From: Oribacterium sp. UBA4274
GTDB lineage: Bacteria > Bacillota > Clostridia > Lachnospirales > Lachnospiraceae
Length of the DNA: 29,525 nt
Direction: 5' to 3'
Assembly (NCBI GenBank): GCA_002396005.1
Contig: DGVW01000058.1
Span: 1 to 29,525 of the forward strand
This document shows positions 8,567 through 14,609 of this stretch, one piece after another. The first letter of the stretch is position 1, and the number at the start of each line of letters is the position of its first letter. The notes under the pieces are model-generated. The model saw only the letters and a program-made list of their open reading frames with translations, had not been told where the DNA came from and did no database searches. The position numbers and the translations under genes were made by a program.

Positions 8567-8751
8567 GTGAAAGCTTTTGCAGTAACAAAGTGAAAGCTTT
8601 GAAAAGAGTGAAGCCCAGGGAAACCAGAGTGACACTTGAAGATGATCGGGATTTTTGAAAATGATGCATCCCGGTGGGGTCTTCGGGCTCCGGAGCTCTG
8701 CCGGGTGCAGAAAGAGGATGTATCGTTTTAACAGAGCAAACTGTTAGGAGG
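8567..8751 (+). promoter_or_regulatory. Structured, possibly switching leader of the second pilin gene
   Basis: The 248-base gap before ATG 8761 contains an 11-base direct repeat GTGAAAGCTTT (8567-8577 and 8590-8600). CGGGAT (8647-8652) pairs perfectly with ATCCCG (8668-8673). The same ATCCCG stretch can instead pair, as CATCCCGG (8667-8674), with CCGGGTG (8701-8707), enclosing GGGGTC-TTCG-GGCTCC (8676-8691), a stem with a UUCG tetraloop. A third hairpin, AACAG/CTGTT (8730-8745), directly abuts the AGGAGG ribosome site (8746-8751). Mutually exclusive stems next to a ribosome site resemble a riboswitch or attenuator. I do not recognise a known riboswitch consensus. Confidence 0.45.
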
Positions 8752-8760
8752 CTCACAGAA

Positions 8761-9918
8761 ATGAGTAAAATAATTAAAAAGAACTACATAGGAGCGTTCC
8801 TGGTGATGTTGTTTGCTTTGCTTCTAAACATTAGCGCTTTTGCAGCCGCTCAGGTAGCTGTGAAGATTCCTATAGGGGTGACGCTAGAGGGAGAGAGAGC
8901 TTCTTCAGAACAGGTAACAGTAACCATGACACCGCTTGACGGTGCTCCGGAGTTTGATGAGACGAGCATTACCCTGGATGCCAGAAAGGGCGAGAGGGTA
9001 GAGGCTCAGTTCACCAAGACATTTACAGCTCCTGTAAGTCTCAGATATGAGATCAGAGAGCAGGCAGGAACAACGGATGCGTATACCTATGACGATACAG
9101 TTTATACAGCAGTTGTTTTTGTGGAAAATGATTTTGTTAACGGTGGTTTAAAAGCTTCTGTAGTCAAGGTTTACAAGGATGACGATCCTACAACAAAGCA
9201 GGATGCCGCGGATTTCGTAAACAAATATGAGCCGGCATTTATAGATCCGCCGATAAGCAAGGTGGTGACCAATGATTCCGGTACAGCTCCTGACACAGCA
9301 AGGTTCCACTTCACCATGAAGGCGGAAGACAAGACATCTCCGATGCCGGAGGGAAGCAGTGATGGACAGAAGACCGTCGAGGCCGGAGCAGGTGCGATAG
9401 AGTTCGGTGAGATACTTTACGAGAAAGCAGGCACTTATACCTATAAGGTAACAGAGGAAAAAGAAGATCTGAGGTATTTCACATATGATAACACGACTTA
9501 TACAGTCAAGGCAGAAGTACAGAAGGTTAACGGAAAGCTCACAGCAAACTATACTATCAATGATGGCACCAAGGACGTAAAGGAAATCAGGTTTGATAAC
9601 CATTACAAAAGAACAACTTCAAGTACAAGCGGTGGCGGCGGAGGTGGCAGCAGAGCCGGAAGCCCTGGCATACCTACCGGAGGAAATGTACTTGGCGCAG
9701 TGAGAGAAGCTGTTGAAAACAGCCCTGTAGGACAGGTTCTGGGAGCTGCAAGAGAGAAGGTAGAGAACTCTCCTGTAGGCAAGGTACTCGGAGCAACCAG
9801 AGGCGCTGTAAGAACAGGAGATAACAGTTTGGTGACTGTCTCCGGTATATGCTTCCTGATAGCTGTAGCGGTTCTGATAGGATGGAGCAGAGCTTACATG
9901 AAGAGAAAATATCAATAG
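8761..9918 (+). CDS. FctA-type pilin-like surface protein with VLGA repeats
   Basis: 385 residues from ATG 8761, with AGGAGG at 8746-8751. A longer GTG start at 8674 would lie inside the structured leader and precede the signal peptide, so it is rejected. The signal peptide is about 1-26 (LLLNISAFA). Two pilin domains follow (about 28-150 and 155-285). Both show the FctA pattern, for example YEIREQ with YTYDDTVYTAVVFVEN, and YTYKVTEEKE with FTYDNTTYTVKAEV. After FDNHYKR there is a Ser/Gly linker with six Gly in a row and three 16-residue VLGA repeats. The third contains VRTGDNS, then a hydrophobic helix and YMKRKYQ. It shares linker, repeats and tail with the truncated gene at 2-370 but not with the TPTG-ending proteins, so the locus has two classes of sortase tail. 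Likely a minor or basal pilin (inference). Confidence 0.87.
   Translation: MSKIIKKNYIGAFLVMLFALLLNISAFAAAQVAVKIPIGVTLEGERASSEQVTVTMTPLDGAPEFDETSITLDARKGERVEAQFTKTFTAPVSLRYEIREQAGTTDAYTYDDTVYTAVVFVENDFVNGGLKASVVKVYKDDDPTTKQDAADFVNKYEPAFIDPPISKVVTNDSGTAPDTARFHFTMKAEDKTSPMPEGSSDGQKTVEAGAGAIEFGEILYEKAGTYTYKVTEEKEDLRYFTYDNTTYTVKAEVQKVNGKLTANYTINDGTKDVKEIRFDNHYKRTTSSTSGGGGGGSRAGSPGIPTGGNVLGAVREAVENSPVGQVLGAAREKVENSPVGKVLGATRGAVRTGDNSLVTVSGICFLIAVAVLIGWSRAYMKRKYQ
9688..9831 (+). repeat. Three 48-bp coding repeats (VLGA 16-residue units), second array
   Basis: Units start at 9688, 9736 and 9784 and encode VLGAVREAVENSPVGQ, VLGAAREKVENSPVGK and VLGATRGAVRTGDNS+L. Unit number, period and the fusion of the last unit with the TG motif match the array at 140-283. 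Confidence 0.9.
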
Positions 9919-9984
9919 TAGTTTACCCTTCACATAATTAGCAGAGCGGTGTGGATGACCCGGATGGGCGTCTGCGCCGCTTTG

Positions 9985-10041
9985 CGCACGGATGTGTGCG
10001 TTAGCGCTAATCAGTGAGTGGCAAATACTTTTGACACTCAC
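9985..10041 (+). other. Two-hairpin 3' element, copy 2
   Basis: CGCAC (9985-9989) pairs with GTGCG (9996-10000), and GTGAGTG (10014-10020) pairs with CACTCAC (10035-10041). The core ATCAGTGAGTGGCA plus CTTTTGACACTCA is shared with 388-443. Arm changes between the copies keep pairing (GCACA/TGTGC against CGCAC/GTGCG), which hints that structure matters. A GC-rich AGCGGTG/CGCCGCT stem lies between the gene end and this element. Confidence 0.5.
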
Positions 10042-10053
10042 ATCATGATATTA

Positions 10054-10083
10054 TTGTAACAATCCGTGTATTTATGTTAAAAT
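10054..10083 (+). promoter_or_regulatory. Candidate promoter of the lactonase gene
   Basis: TTGTAA (10054-10059) followed after 17-18 bases by TTAAAAT (10077-10083). It would give a leader of about 60 bases before ATG 10150. Confidence 0.4.
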
Positions 10084-10149
10084 ACTAAGCAATTATGAAT
10101 TATCGAAAAGGAGAGTGCGCCCGGCTATTCAGGACGTCGTAGAGCTATC

Positions 10150-11226
10150 ATGAAAGAAAAATACATGGCCTATATTGGCTCATACAGTTATACAGGACAC
10201 GCTAAAGGTATCACCGTATGTGATGTTGATGTTGAAAAGGGAGTACTGACCAAGAGAACCGAGATTGAGGTGAACAATTCCTCATATCTGGTTGCATCCA
10301 GAGATCAGAAGACTTTGTATTCCATCGCTGATGAAGGTATCGTTTCTTTCCGCATACTTGAAAACGGAGCTTTGAGCAAGCTTAATGTGAGAAATATCCG
10401 CGGTATGCGTGGATGTCATCTCGCTATAGACCAGAACGATGAGTATATCATGGTTTCAGGCTATCATGATGGTAAGGCAACTCTTCTGAAGCTTGAAGAG
10501 GACGGTTCCGTAGGACCTATCATCGATGGAGTTTATGACAAGGGCATCGGTTCAGTTGCGGAGAGAACCTTCCGCCCGCATGTTTCCTGTGCGAGAATGA
10601 CAGATGATCAGAAGTATATCCTTGTGGCTGACCTCGGTATCGATCAGGTCAGAGTTTTCAGATTTGACAAAGCAGACGGCAAGATGCGACAGATCGACAC
10701 CATCAGATGTGAACTTAAGTCAGCGCCTCGCCACTTCCGCTTTTCACCGGATCGTAAGTTCCTCTACCTCATGTACGAGGTTAAAAATGTTATCGATGTG
10801 TATCGTTTCAGTGAGGGCAAGGGACCTAATGACATCACTATCGAGAAAATCCAGGAGATCTCAACACACAATGATAAGAGTGGAAACAGCCTGATTGCAG
10901 CAGCCCAGATGCGGTTCTCTCCGGACAAAGATGCAAGCCATGTATTCTGCTCCAATGCAGGAAATGATACAGTAACTATCTATGACCGTGATCTGGAAAC
11001 AGGACTCCTCACTATGAAGGGCAGCCTTCCTATCGGCGGTGTATATCCTAAGGATTTCTGCATCTTCCCTGATGAGAAGCATATAGCTGTAGCAAACCAC
11101 GAGTCAGGTTCTATAACATTTTTCAATGTTCACTACGATACAGGACTTCTCGTTATGAGCTCAAGAGCTATAGAGGTGGATGAGCCTAACTGTATCTGCA
11201 TGGTAAAGCTTCCGTCTACTCGTTGA
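10150..11226 (+). CDS. Lactonase family beta-propeller protein (6-phosphogluconolactonase-like)
   Basis: 358 residues, cytoplasmic, no signal peptide. It opens MAYIGSYSYTGHAKGITVCDVD (in part), the usual first blade of the seven-bladed lactonase propellers (PF10282, YbhE/Pgl type). Repeated signature segments follow: RPHVSCARMTDDQKYILVAD, PRHFRFSPDRKFLYLMYE and YPKDFCIFPDEKHIAVANH (each given in part). The conserved RPH near 140 and PRHF near 195 are typical. Family members hydrolyse 6-phosphogluconolactone in the oxidative pentose phosphate pathway, but many relatives have unproven substrates, so the exact reaction is open. The start is uncertain: ATG 10150 has only a weak GTAGAG upstream, while AAGGAG at 10108-10113 is about 37 bases away. 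ATG 10165 is an alternative start. The gene stands alone between its own promoter and a long inverted repeat. Confidence 0.85.
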   Translation: MKEKYMAYIGSYSYTGHAKGITVCDVDVEKGVLTKRTEIEVNNSSYLVASRDQKTLYSIADEGIVSFRILENGALSKLNVRNIRGMRGCHLAIDQNDEYIMVSGYHDGKATLLKLEEDGSVGPIIDGVYDKGIGSVAERTFRPHVSCARMTDDQKYILVADLGIDQVRVFRFDKADGKMRQIDTIRCELKSAPRHFRFSPDRKFLYLMYEVKNVIDVYRFSEGKGPNDITIEKIQEISTHNDKSGNSLIAAAQMRFSPDKDASHVFCSNAGNDTVTIYDRDLETGLLTMKGSLPIGGVYPKDFCIFPDEKHIAVANHESGSITFFNVHYDTGLLVMSSRAIEVDEPNCICMVKLPSTR

Positions 11227-11252
11227 TATAGGTGATATAAGATTTAGTATTT

Positions 11253-11312
11253 AGACCACAGAGTCTGTGATGTGATAGACTATTAAGGATTACATCACAG
11301 GTTCTGTGGTCT
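11253..11312 (+). terminator. Long inverted repeat between the lactonase gene and aroC
   Basis: Arms of 24 bases (11253-11276 and 11289-11312): 10 bp perfect (AGACCACAGA/TCTGTGGTCT), a 2-base internal loop, then 12 bp with one G-U pair, around a 12-base loop. TTGGTG follows instead of a T-run, so it is not a textbook terminator. It is still the only candidate for ending the lactonase transcript, and it could block readthrough in either direction. Confidence 0.5.
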
Positions 11313-11357
11313 TGGTGTATAGTGTGAGTTTTTATGATTTGACTAGGAGGCTTTGTA

Positions 11358-12572
11358 ATGGCAGGTAATACATTTGGAAAACTTTTCAGGATAACAACTT
11401 TTGGCGAGTCTCATGGACCTGCTCTCGGAGTGGTGATCGATGGGTGTCCGGCCGGGCTTGAGCTCAGCGAGAAAGATATCCAGCCATATATGGATCGCAG
11501 AAAACCGGGACAGAACCAGAAGACTACAGCGCGTAAAGAGGATGACAGGATCGAGATCCTTTCTGGCGTTTTTGAAGGCGTGACCACAGGAACACCTATA
11601 GCCATAATGGTGAGAAACAGTGATCAGCACAGTAAGGACTACTCTGATATAGCACATGTTTTCAGACCGGGACATGCAGATTACGGTTTCTATCAGAAGT
11701 ACGGTCTGAGAGACTATAGAGGCGGCGGACGATCAAGCGGACGCGAAACCCTTGCAAGAGTTGCAGGCGGTGCGGTTGCTGCCAAGATCCTTGCAGACCT
11801 CGGTATCACGGTGGATGCAGAGGTTACGGAGCTTGCCGGTATCGACGTCACAACACCTGCAGGAAGAGAAGCCGCAGACGCCAAAATCCTCGAGATCAAG
11901 AGCGAGGAGGACAGCACAGGAGGCGTTGTCACCTGCTTTGTCAACAATATGCCGACAGGTATAGGCGAGCCGGTGTTCGACAAACTGGATGCAAACCTTG
12001 CCAAAGCTGTTATGTCAATCGGCGCAGTCAAGGCTGTTGAAATCGGTGACGGCACTAAGGCTGCAAGAATGAGAGGCTCCGAGAACAATGATGGTTTTGA
12101 GGCCGTTGCTATCCCTATCGACCCTATGGAAGATGACGAAGACAACGAGGATGTGGAACATGAGCCAACCCTCGAAGACATCAATAACTTCAGGACCATG
12201 CACGGACTGGAACCTTTCACGGAAGAAGAGTATCAGGAGAAACTAGAGGCCGGAGAGTTCGACGGAACCGAAGAAGTATTTCAGGTCAAAACGAACCACG
12301 CCGGCGGAATCCTCGGAGGTATGTCCGATGGAGCAGAGATAGTGCTGAGAGCTTACTTCAAGCCTACACCATCCATCGCCCGTCCGCAGGAAACAGCTAA
12401 CGAAGAAGGCGACAACATAACTATCTCTATCAAAGGAAGACATGACCCCACAGTAGTGGAACGTGCCAATGTTGTCGTAGAGTGCATGGTGGCCATCACC
12501 ATACTCGATGCCCTCCTCGAAAACATGGGAAGCAAGATGGACAACCTGAGGGAGATATACCCGGAAGATTGA
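11358..12572 (+). CDS. aroC: Chorismate synthase
   Basis: Last step of the shikimate pathway: converts 5-enolpyruvylshikimate-3-phosphate to chorismate with reduced FMN, in the cytoplasm. Signatures include GESHGPALGVVIDGCPAG near the N-terminus, RPGHADYGFYQKYG, and RGGGRSSGRETLARVAGGA around 120-140. Later come KTNHAGGILGGMSDG and KPTPSIARPQ, then GRHDPTVVERA at the end. At 404 residues it is longer than most bacterial AroC. The excess sits between SENNDGF and KTNHAGG (about residues 240-310), where roughly 50-60 residues, mostly acidic, replace a short loop. Start ATG 11358 has AGGAGG at 11345-11350. No other aro gene is adjacent. Confidence 0.97.
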   Translation: MAGNTFGKLFRITTFGESHGPALGVVIDGCPAGLELSEKDIQPYMDRRKPGQNQKTTARKEDDRIEILSGVFEGVTTGTPIAIMVRNSDQHSKDYSDIAHVFRPGHADYGFYQKYGLRDYRGGGRSSGRETLARVAGGAVAAKILADLGITVDAEVTELAGIDVTTPAGREAADAKILEIKSEEDSTGGVVTCFVNNMPTGIGEPVFDKLDANLAKAVMSIGAVKAVEIGDGTKAARMRGSENNDGFEAVAIPIDPMEDDEDNEDVEHEPTLEDINNFRTMHGLEPFTEEEYQEKLEAGEFDGTEEVFQVKTNHAGGILGGMSDGAEIVLRAYFKPTPSIARPQETANEEGDNITISIKGRHDPTVVERANVVVECMVAITILDALLENMGSKMDNLREIYPED

Positions 12573-12574
12573 TG

Positions 12575-12875
12575 AAAGAAAATGCACCGATCATATTCAT
12601 AAATTCAGAACCAATGTACATCAATTGAAAAACCTTCGAGTTGAGGTCAATAAAAGAAAATGCACCGGATGTGTATCAGGCTTGCGAGTTGAAAGAACAT
12701 CCTGCAGGACATGTACGAATCCGGATGCACTTGTGCAGACGGAGCGAACATGGCATGCGGGGTGTACTTTCAATCGAGTGGGCCGATACGCACCGGTGCA
12801 TTTTCTGTTTCAAAAATCCCTGATGAGAGAGCGTCGGAGGCAGGACGGGCCGATACGCGCCGGTGCATTTTCTTT
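12575..12875. repeat. Nested inverted and direct repeats after aroC, including its probable terminator
   Basis: AAAGAAAATGCACCG occurs at 12575-12589 and, one base longer, at 12653-12668. Its complement CCGGTGCATTTTCT occurs at 12793-12806 and 12860-12875. The last pair (12653-12668 with 12860-12875) is a perfect 16-bp stem whose arms are about 190 bases apart, followed by TATATAAT. The two right-hand copies lie in a 27-base direct repeat (12780-12806 and 12847-12873, starting GGGCCGATACGC) with one mismatch. The same stem core forms the compact terminator after proS (14524-14561). Short ORFs here show no ribosome site or plausible protein. I read the block as a rearranged or duplicated terminator. 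Confidence 0.6.
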
Positions 12876-12902
12876 ATATAATATGTGTTTTAAATTATGG
12901 GC

Positions 12903-12931
12903 TTGTAAAAGCCATACGCCATTGTTACAAT
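12903..12931 (+). promoter_or_regulatory. Promoter of proS
   Basis: TTGTAA (12903-12908), a 17-base spacer and an extended -10 TG-T-TACAAT (12923-12931). Transcription would start about 130 bases before the proS start. Confidence 0.6.
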
Positions 12932-13002
12932 GAACGGGCAAACAATCTGTCCGGGACATGAAAGAAAGAAGACAGAGACATTGGCCCTGACAGAAAAACC
13001 GA

Positions 13003-13040
13003 CAGTGGCAAGGCACAACGGAAGTGCGCTGATGCAACTG
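13003..13040 (+). promoter_or_regulatory. Hairpin in the proS leader
   Basis: CAGTGGCA (13003-13010) pairs with TGCAACTG (13033-13040) apart from one mismatch, enclosing GCAC/GTGC around AACGGAA. The leader lacks the conserved T-box sequence, so a proline T-box is not supported. The function of the fold is unknown. Confidence 0.3.
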
Positions 13041-13068
13041 TAAAATAAAAATGAGAAAGGCTATTATC

Positions 13069-14505
13069 ATGGCAGACAAGAAACTTGTTGAGCAGATTAC
13101 TCCTATGGAGGAGGACTTTGCGCAGTGGTATACAGATGTTGTAAAAAAAGCAGAGCTTTGTGATTACAGTTCGGTAAAAGGATTTATGGTTATCCGTCCG
13201 GCCGGATACGCACTCTGGGAGAACTATATGAATGTTCTCGATAAGATGTTCAAGGAGACAGGCGTTCAGAACGTTGCGATGCCTATGCTCATCCCTGAGT
13301 CACTCCTTCAGAAAGAGAAAGATCACGTTGAAGGATTTGCACCGGAAGTAGCGTGGGTAACAGAAGGCGGACAGAAGAAACTTGAGGAGAGAATGTGCGT
13401 ACGCCCTACCTCAGAGACACTTTTCTGTGACTATTTCTCAAAGGTTGTTAAGTCCTACAGAGACCTCCCACAGGTACTCAACCAGTGGGTATCAGTTGTA
13501 CGTTGGGAGAAGACAACAAGACCTTTCCTGAGAACCAGAGAGTTCTTATGGCAGGAAGGCCACACCGTACACGCAACCGCTGAAGAAGCAGAAGAGCGTA
13601 CAGTTCAGATGCTCAACATCTATGCCGACTTCACAGAGCAGTACCTTGCTATCCCTGTTGTGAGAGGACAGAAGACTGAGAAAGAGAAGTTTGCCGGTGC
13701 AGTAGCAACATATACAATCGAGGCACTCATGCACGATGGACAGGCACTCCAGTGCGGTACATCACATAACTTCGGCTCAGATTTTGCCAAGGCCTACAAT
13801 GTACAGTTCCTTGACAAGGATAACCAGTTGAAGCCGGTTCATGAGACATCATGGGGCTATACAACACGTATGATCGGTGCCCTCATCATGGTTCACGGTG
13901 ATGATTCAGGACTTAAGATTCCACCACGTATCGCACCTGTACAGATCTGTGTTGTTCCTATCCAGCAGAAGAAGGAAGGCGTACTTGACAAGGCATATGA
14001 GCTCAAGGATCAGCTTATCAAGTCAGGTTTCAGAGTAAAGGTTGATGACAGTGACAAGTCCCCGGGATTTAAGTTCGCGGATTGTGAGGTCAGAGGTATC
14101 CCTCTCCGTGTAGAGGTCGGACCTAAGGACATCGAGGCAGGCCATGCAGTTCTCGTTCGCCGCGATACACGTGAGAAGGTTCAGGTTCCATTTGAGAATC
14201 TTACAGAGGAAGTTGGGAAGCTCCTTGACTCTATCCAGAACGACATGTTTGATAAGGCTAAGCAGTTCCTCGAGGATCATACATCAAGTGCAACAAATAT
14301 GGATGAACTTGTTGAAATCGTTAACACCAAGCGCGGTTTCGTTAAGGCAATGTGGTGCGGATGCCGTGAGTGTGAGGACAAACTCAAGGATATGTCCGGT
14401 ATCACCTCAAGATGTATCCCATTTGAGCAGGAGAGAATCAGCGACAAGTGCGTGGTTTGCGGAAAGCCGGCAGCCAAGATGGTTTATTGGGGCAGAGCAT
14501 ATTGA
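13069..14505 (+). CDS. proS: Prolyl-tRNA synthetase, short (archaeal/eukaryotic-like, type 3) form
   Basis: Charges tRNA-Pro with proline. 478 residues from ATG 13069, which has GAGAAAGG about 9 bases upstream. The in-frame ATG 13051 has no ribosome site and is rejected. Class II catalytic motifs are visible: the motif 2 region RWEKTTRPFLRTREFLWQEG, then ALMHDGQALQCGTSHNFG and ETSWGYTTRMIGALIMVHGD. An anticodon-binding domain (about 285-400) precedes the C-terminal zinc-like domain with CGCRECEDK and DKCVVCGKP, ending YWGRAY. The Cys set and the terminal Tyr are typical of the short ProS lineage. There is no editing (INS) domain, as expected for this form. It is a single-gene unit between its own promoter and a strong terminator. 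Confidence 0.97.
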   Translation: MADKKLVEQITPMEEDFAQWYTDVVKKAELCDYSSVKGFMVIRPAGYALWENYMNVLDKMFKETGVQNVAMPMLIPESLLQKEKDHVEGFAPEVAWVTEGGQKKLEERMCVRPTSETLFCDYFSKVVKSYRDLPQVLNQWVSVVRWEKTTRPFLRTREFLWQEGHTVHATAEEAEERTVQMLNIYADFTEQYLAIPVVRGQKTEKEKFAGAVATYTIEALMHDGQALQCGTSHNFGSDFAKAYNVQFLDKDNQLKPVHETSWGYTTRMIGALIMVHGDDSGLKIPPRIAPVQICVVPIQQKKEGVLDKAYELKDQLIKSGFRVKVDDSDKSPGFKFADCEVRGIPLRVEVGPKDIEAGHAVLVRRDTREKVQVPFENLTEEVGKLLDSIQNDMFDKAKQFLEDHTSSATNMDELVEIVNTKRGFVKAMWCGCRECEDKLKDMSGITSRCIPFEQERISDKCVVCGKPAAKMVYWGRAY

Positions 14506-14523
14506 TACAGTATTGGAGATAGA

Positions 14524-14561
14524 AGAGAAAATGCACGGGTGCGCGCCCGTGCATTTTCTCT
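14524..14561 (+). terminator. Terminator after proS
   Basis: A perfect 16-bp stem (AGAGAAAATGCACGGG 14524-14539 with 14546-14561) and a 6-base loop TGCGCG; the 3' arm supplies the TTTTCTCT tract. It shares its stem core with the repeats after aroC. Confidence 0.9.
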
Positions 14562-14567
14562 GTAGTT

Positions 14568-14576
14568 TGGTATAAT
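14568..14576 (+). promoter_or_regulatory. Extended -10 promoter of the AAA+/Sel1-SH3 operon
   Basis: TGG-TATAAT is a perfect extended -10 box, seven bases past the proS terminator stem. The -35 position would fall inside that stem and is poor, which extended -10 promoters tolerate. Transcription would start about 25 bases before ATG 14610. Confidence 0.6.
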
Positions 14577-14609
14577 GTAAGATAACGATTTAATACGGAA
14601 GGTAACACT

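Noticed and set aside
8580..8707. Known cyclic-di-GMP riboswitch in the pilin leader
   Set aside because: GGGAAACC-like bases occur, but the conserved core and paired regions of the type I and II consensus do not fit.
10031..10036. Perfect TTGACA as a -35 box in the 3' hairpin element
   Set aside because: No -10 box at 16-18 bases, and the same TTGACA recurs in the copy at 388-443 as part of the conserved hairpin.
10115..10153. Short GTG-started ORF overlapping the lactonase start (ATGA overlap) after AAGGAG
   Set aside because: The gap between AAGGAG (10108-10113) and GTG is only one base, too short for initiation, and the 12-codon product is not convincing as a leader peptide.
11714..12220. 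168-codon minus-strand ORF inside aroC
   Set aside because: It mirrors the codon pattern of aroC and resembles no protein; aroC is clearly the coding strand.
12625..12933. ORFs of about 60-100 codons between aroC and proS
   Set aside because: They lie in the repeat cluster, have no ribosome site and give Cys/Arg-rich sequence unlike a protein family.
12931..13068. Proline T-box leader before proS
   Set aside because: A hairpin is present but the conserved T-box sequence and a terminator/antiterminator pair are not seen.
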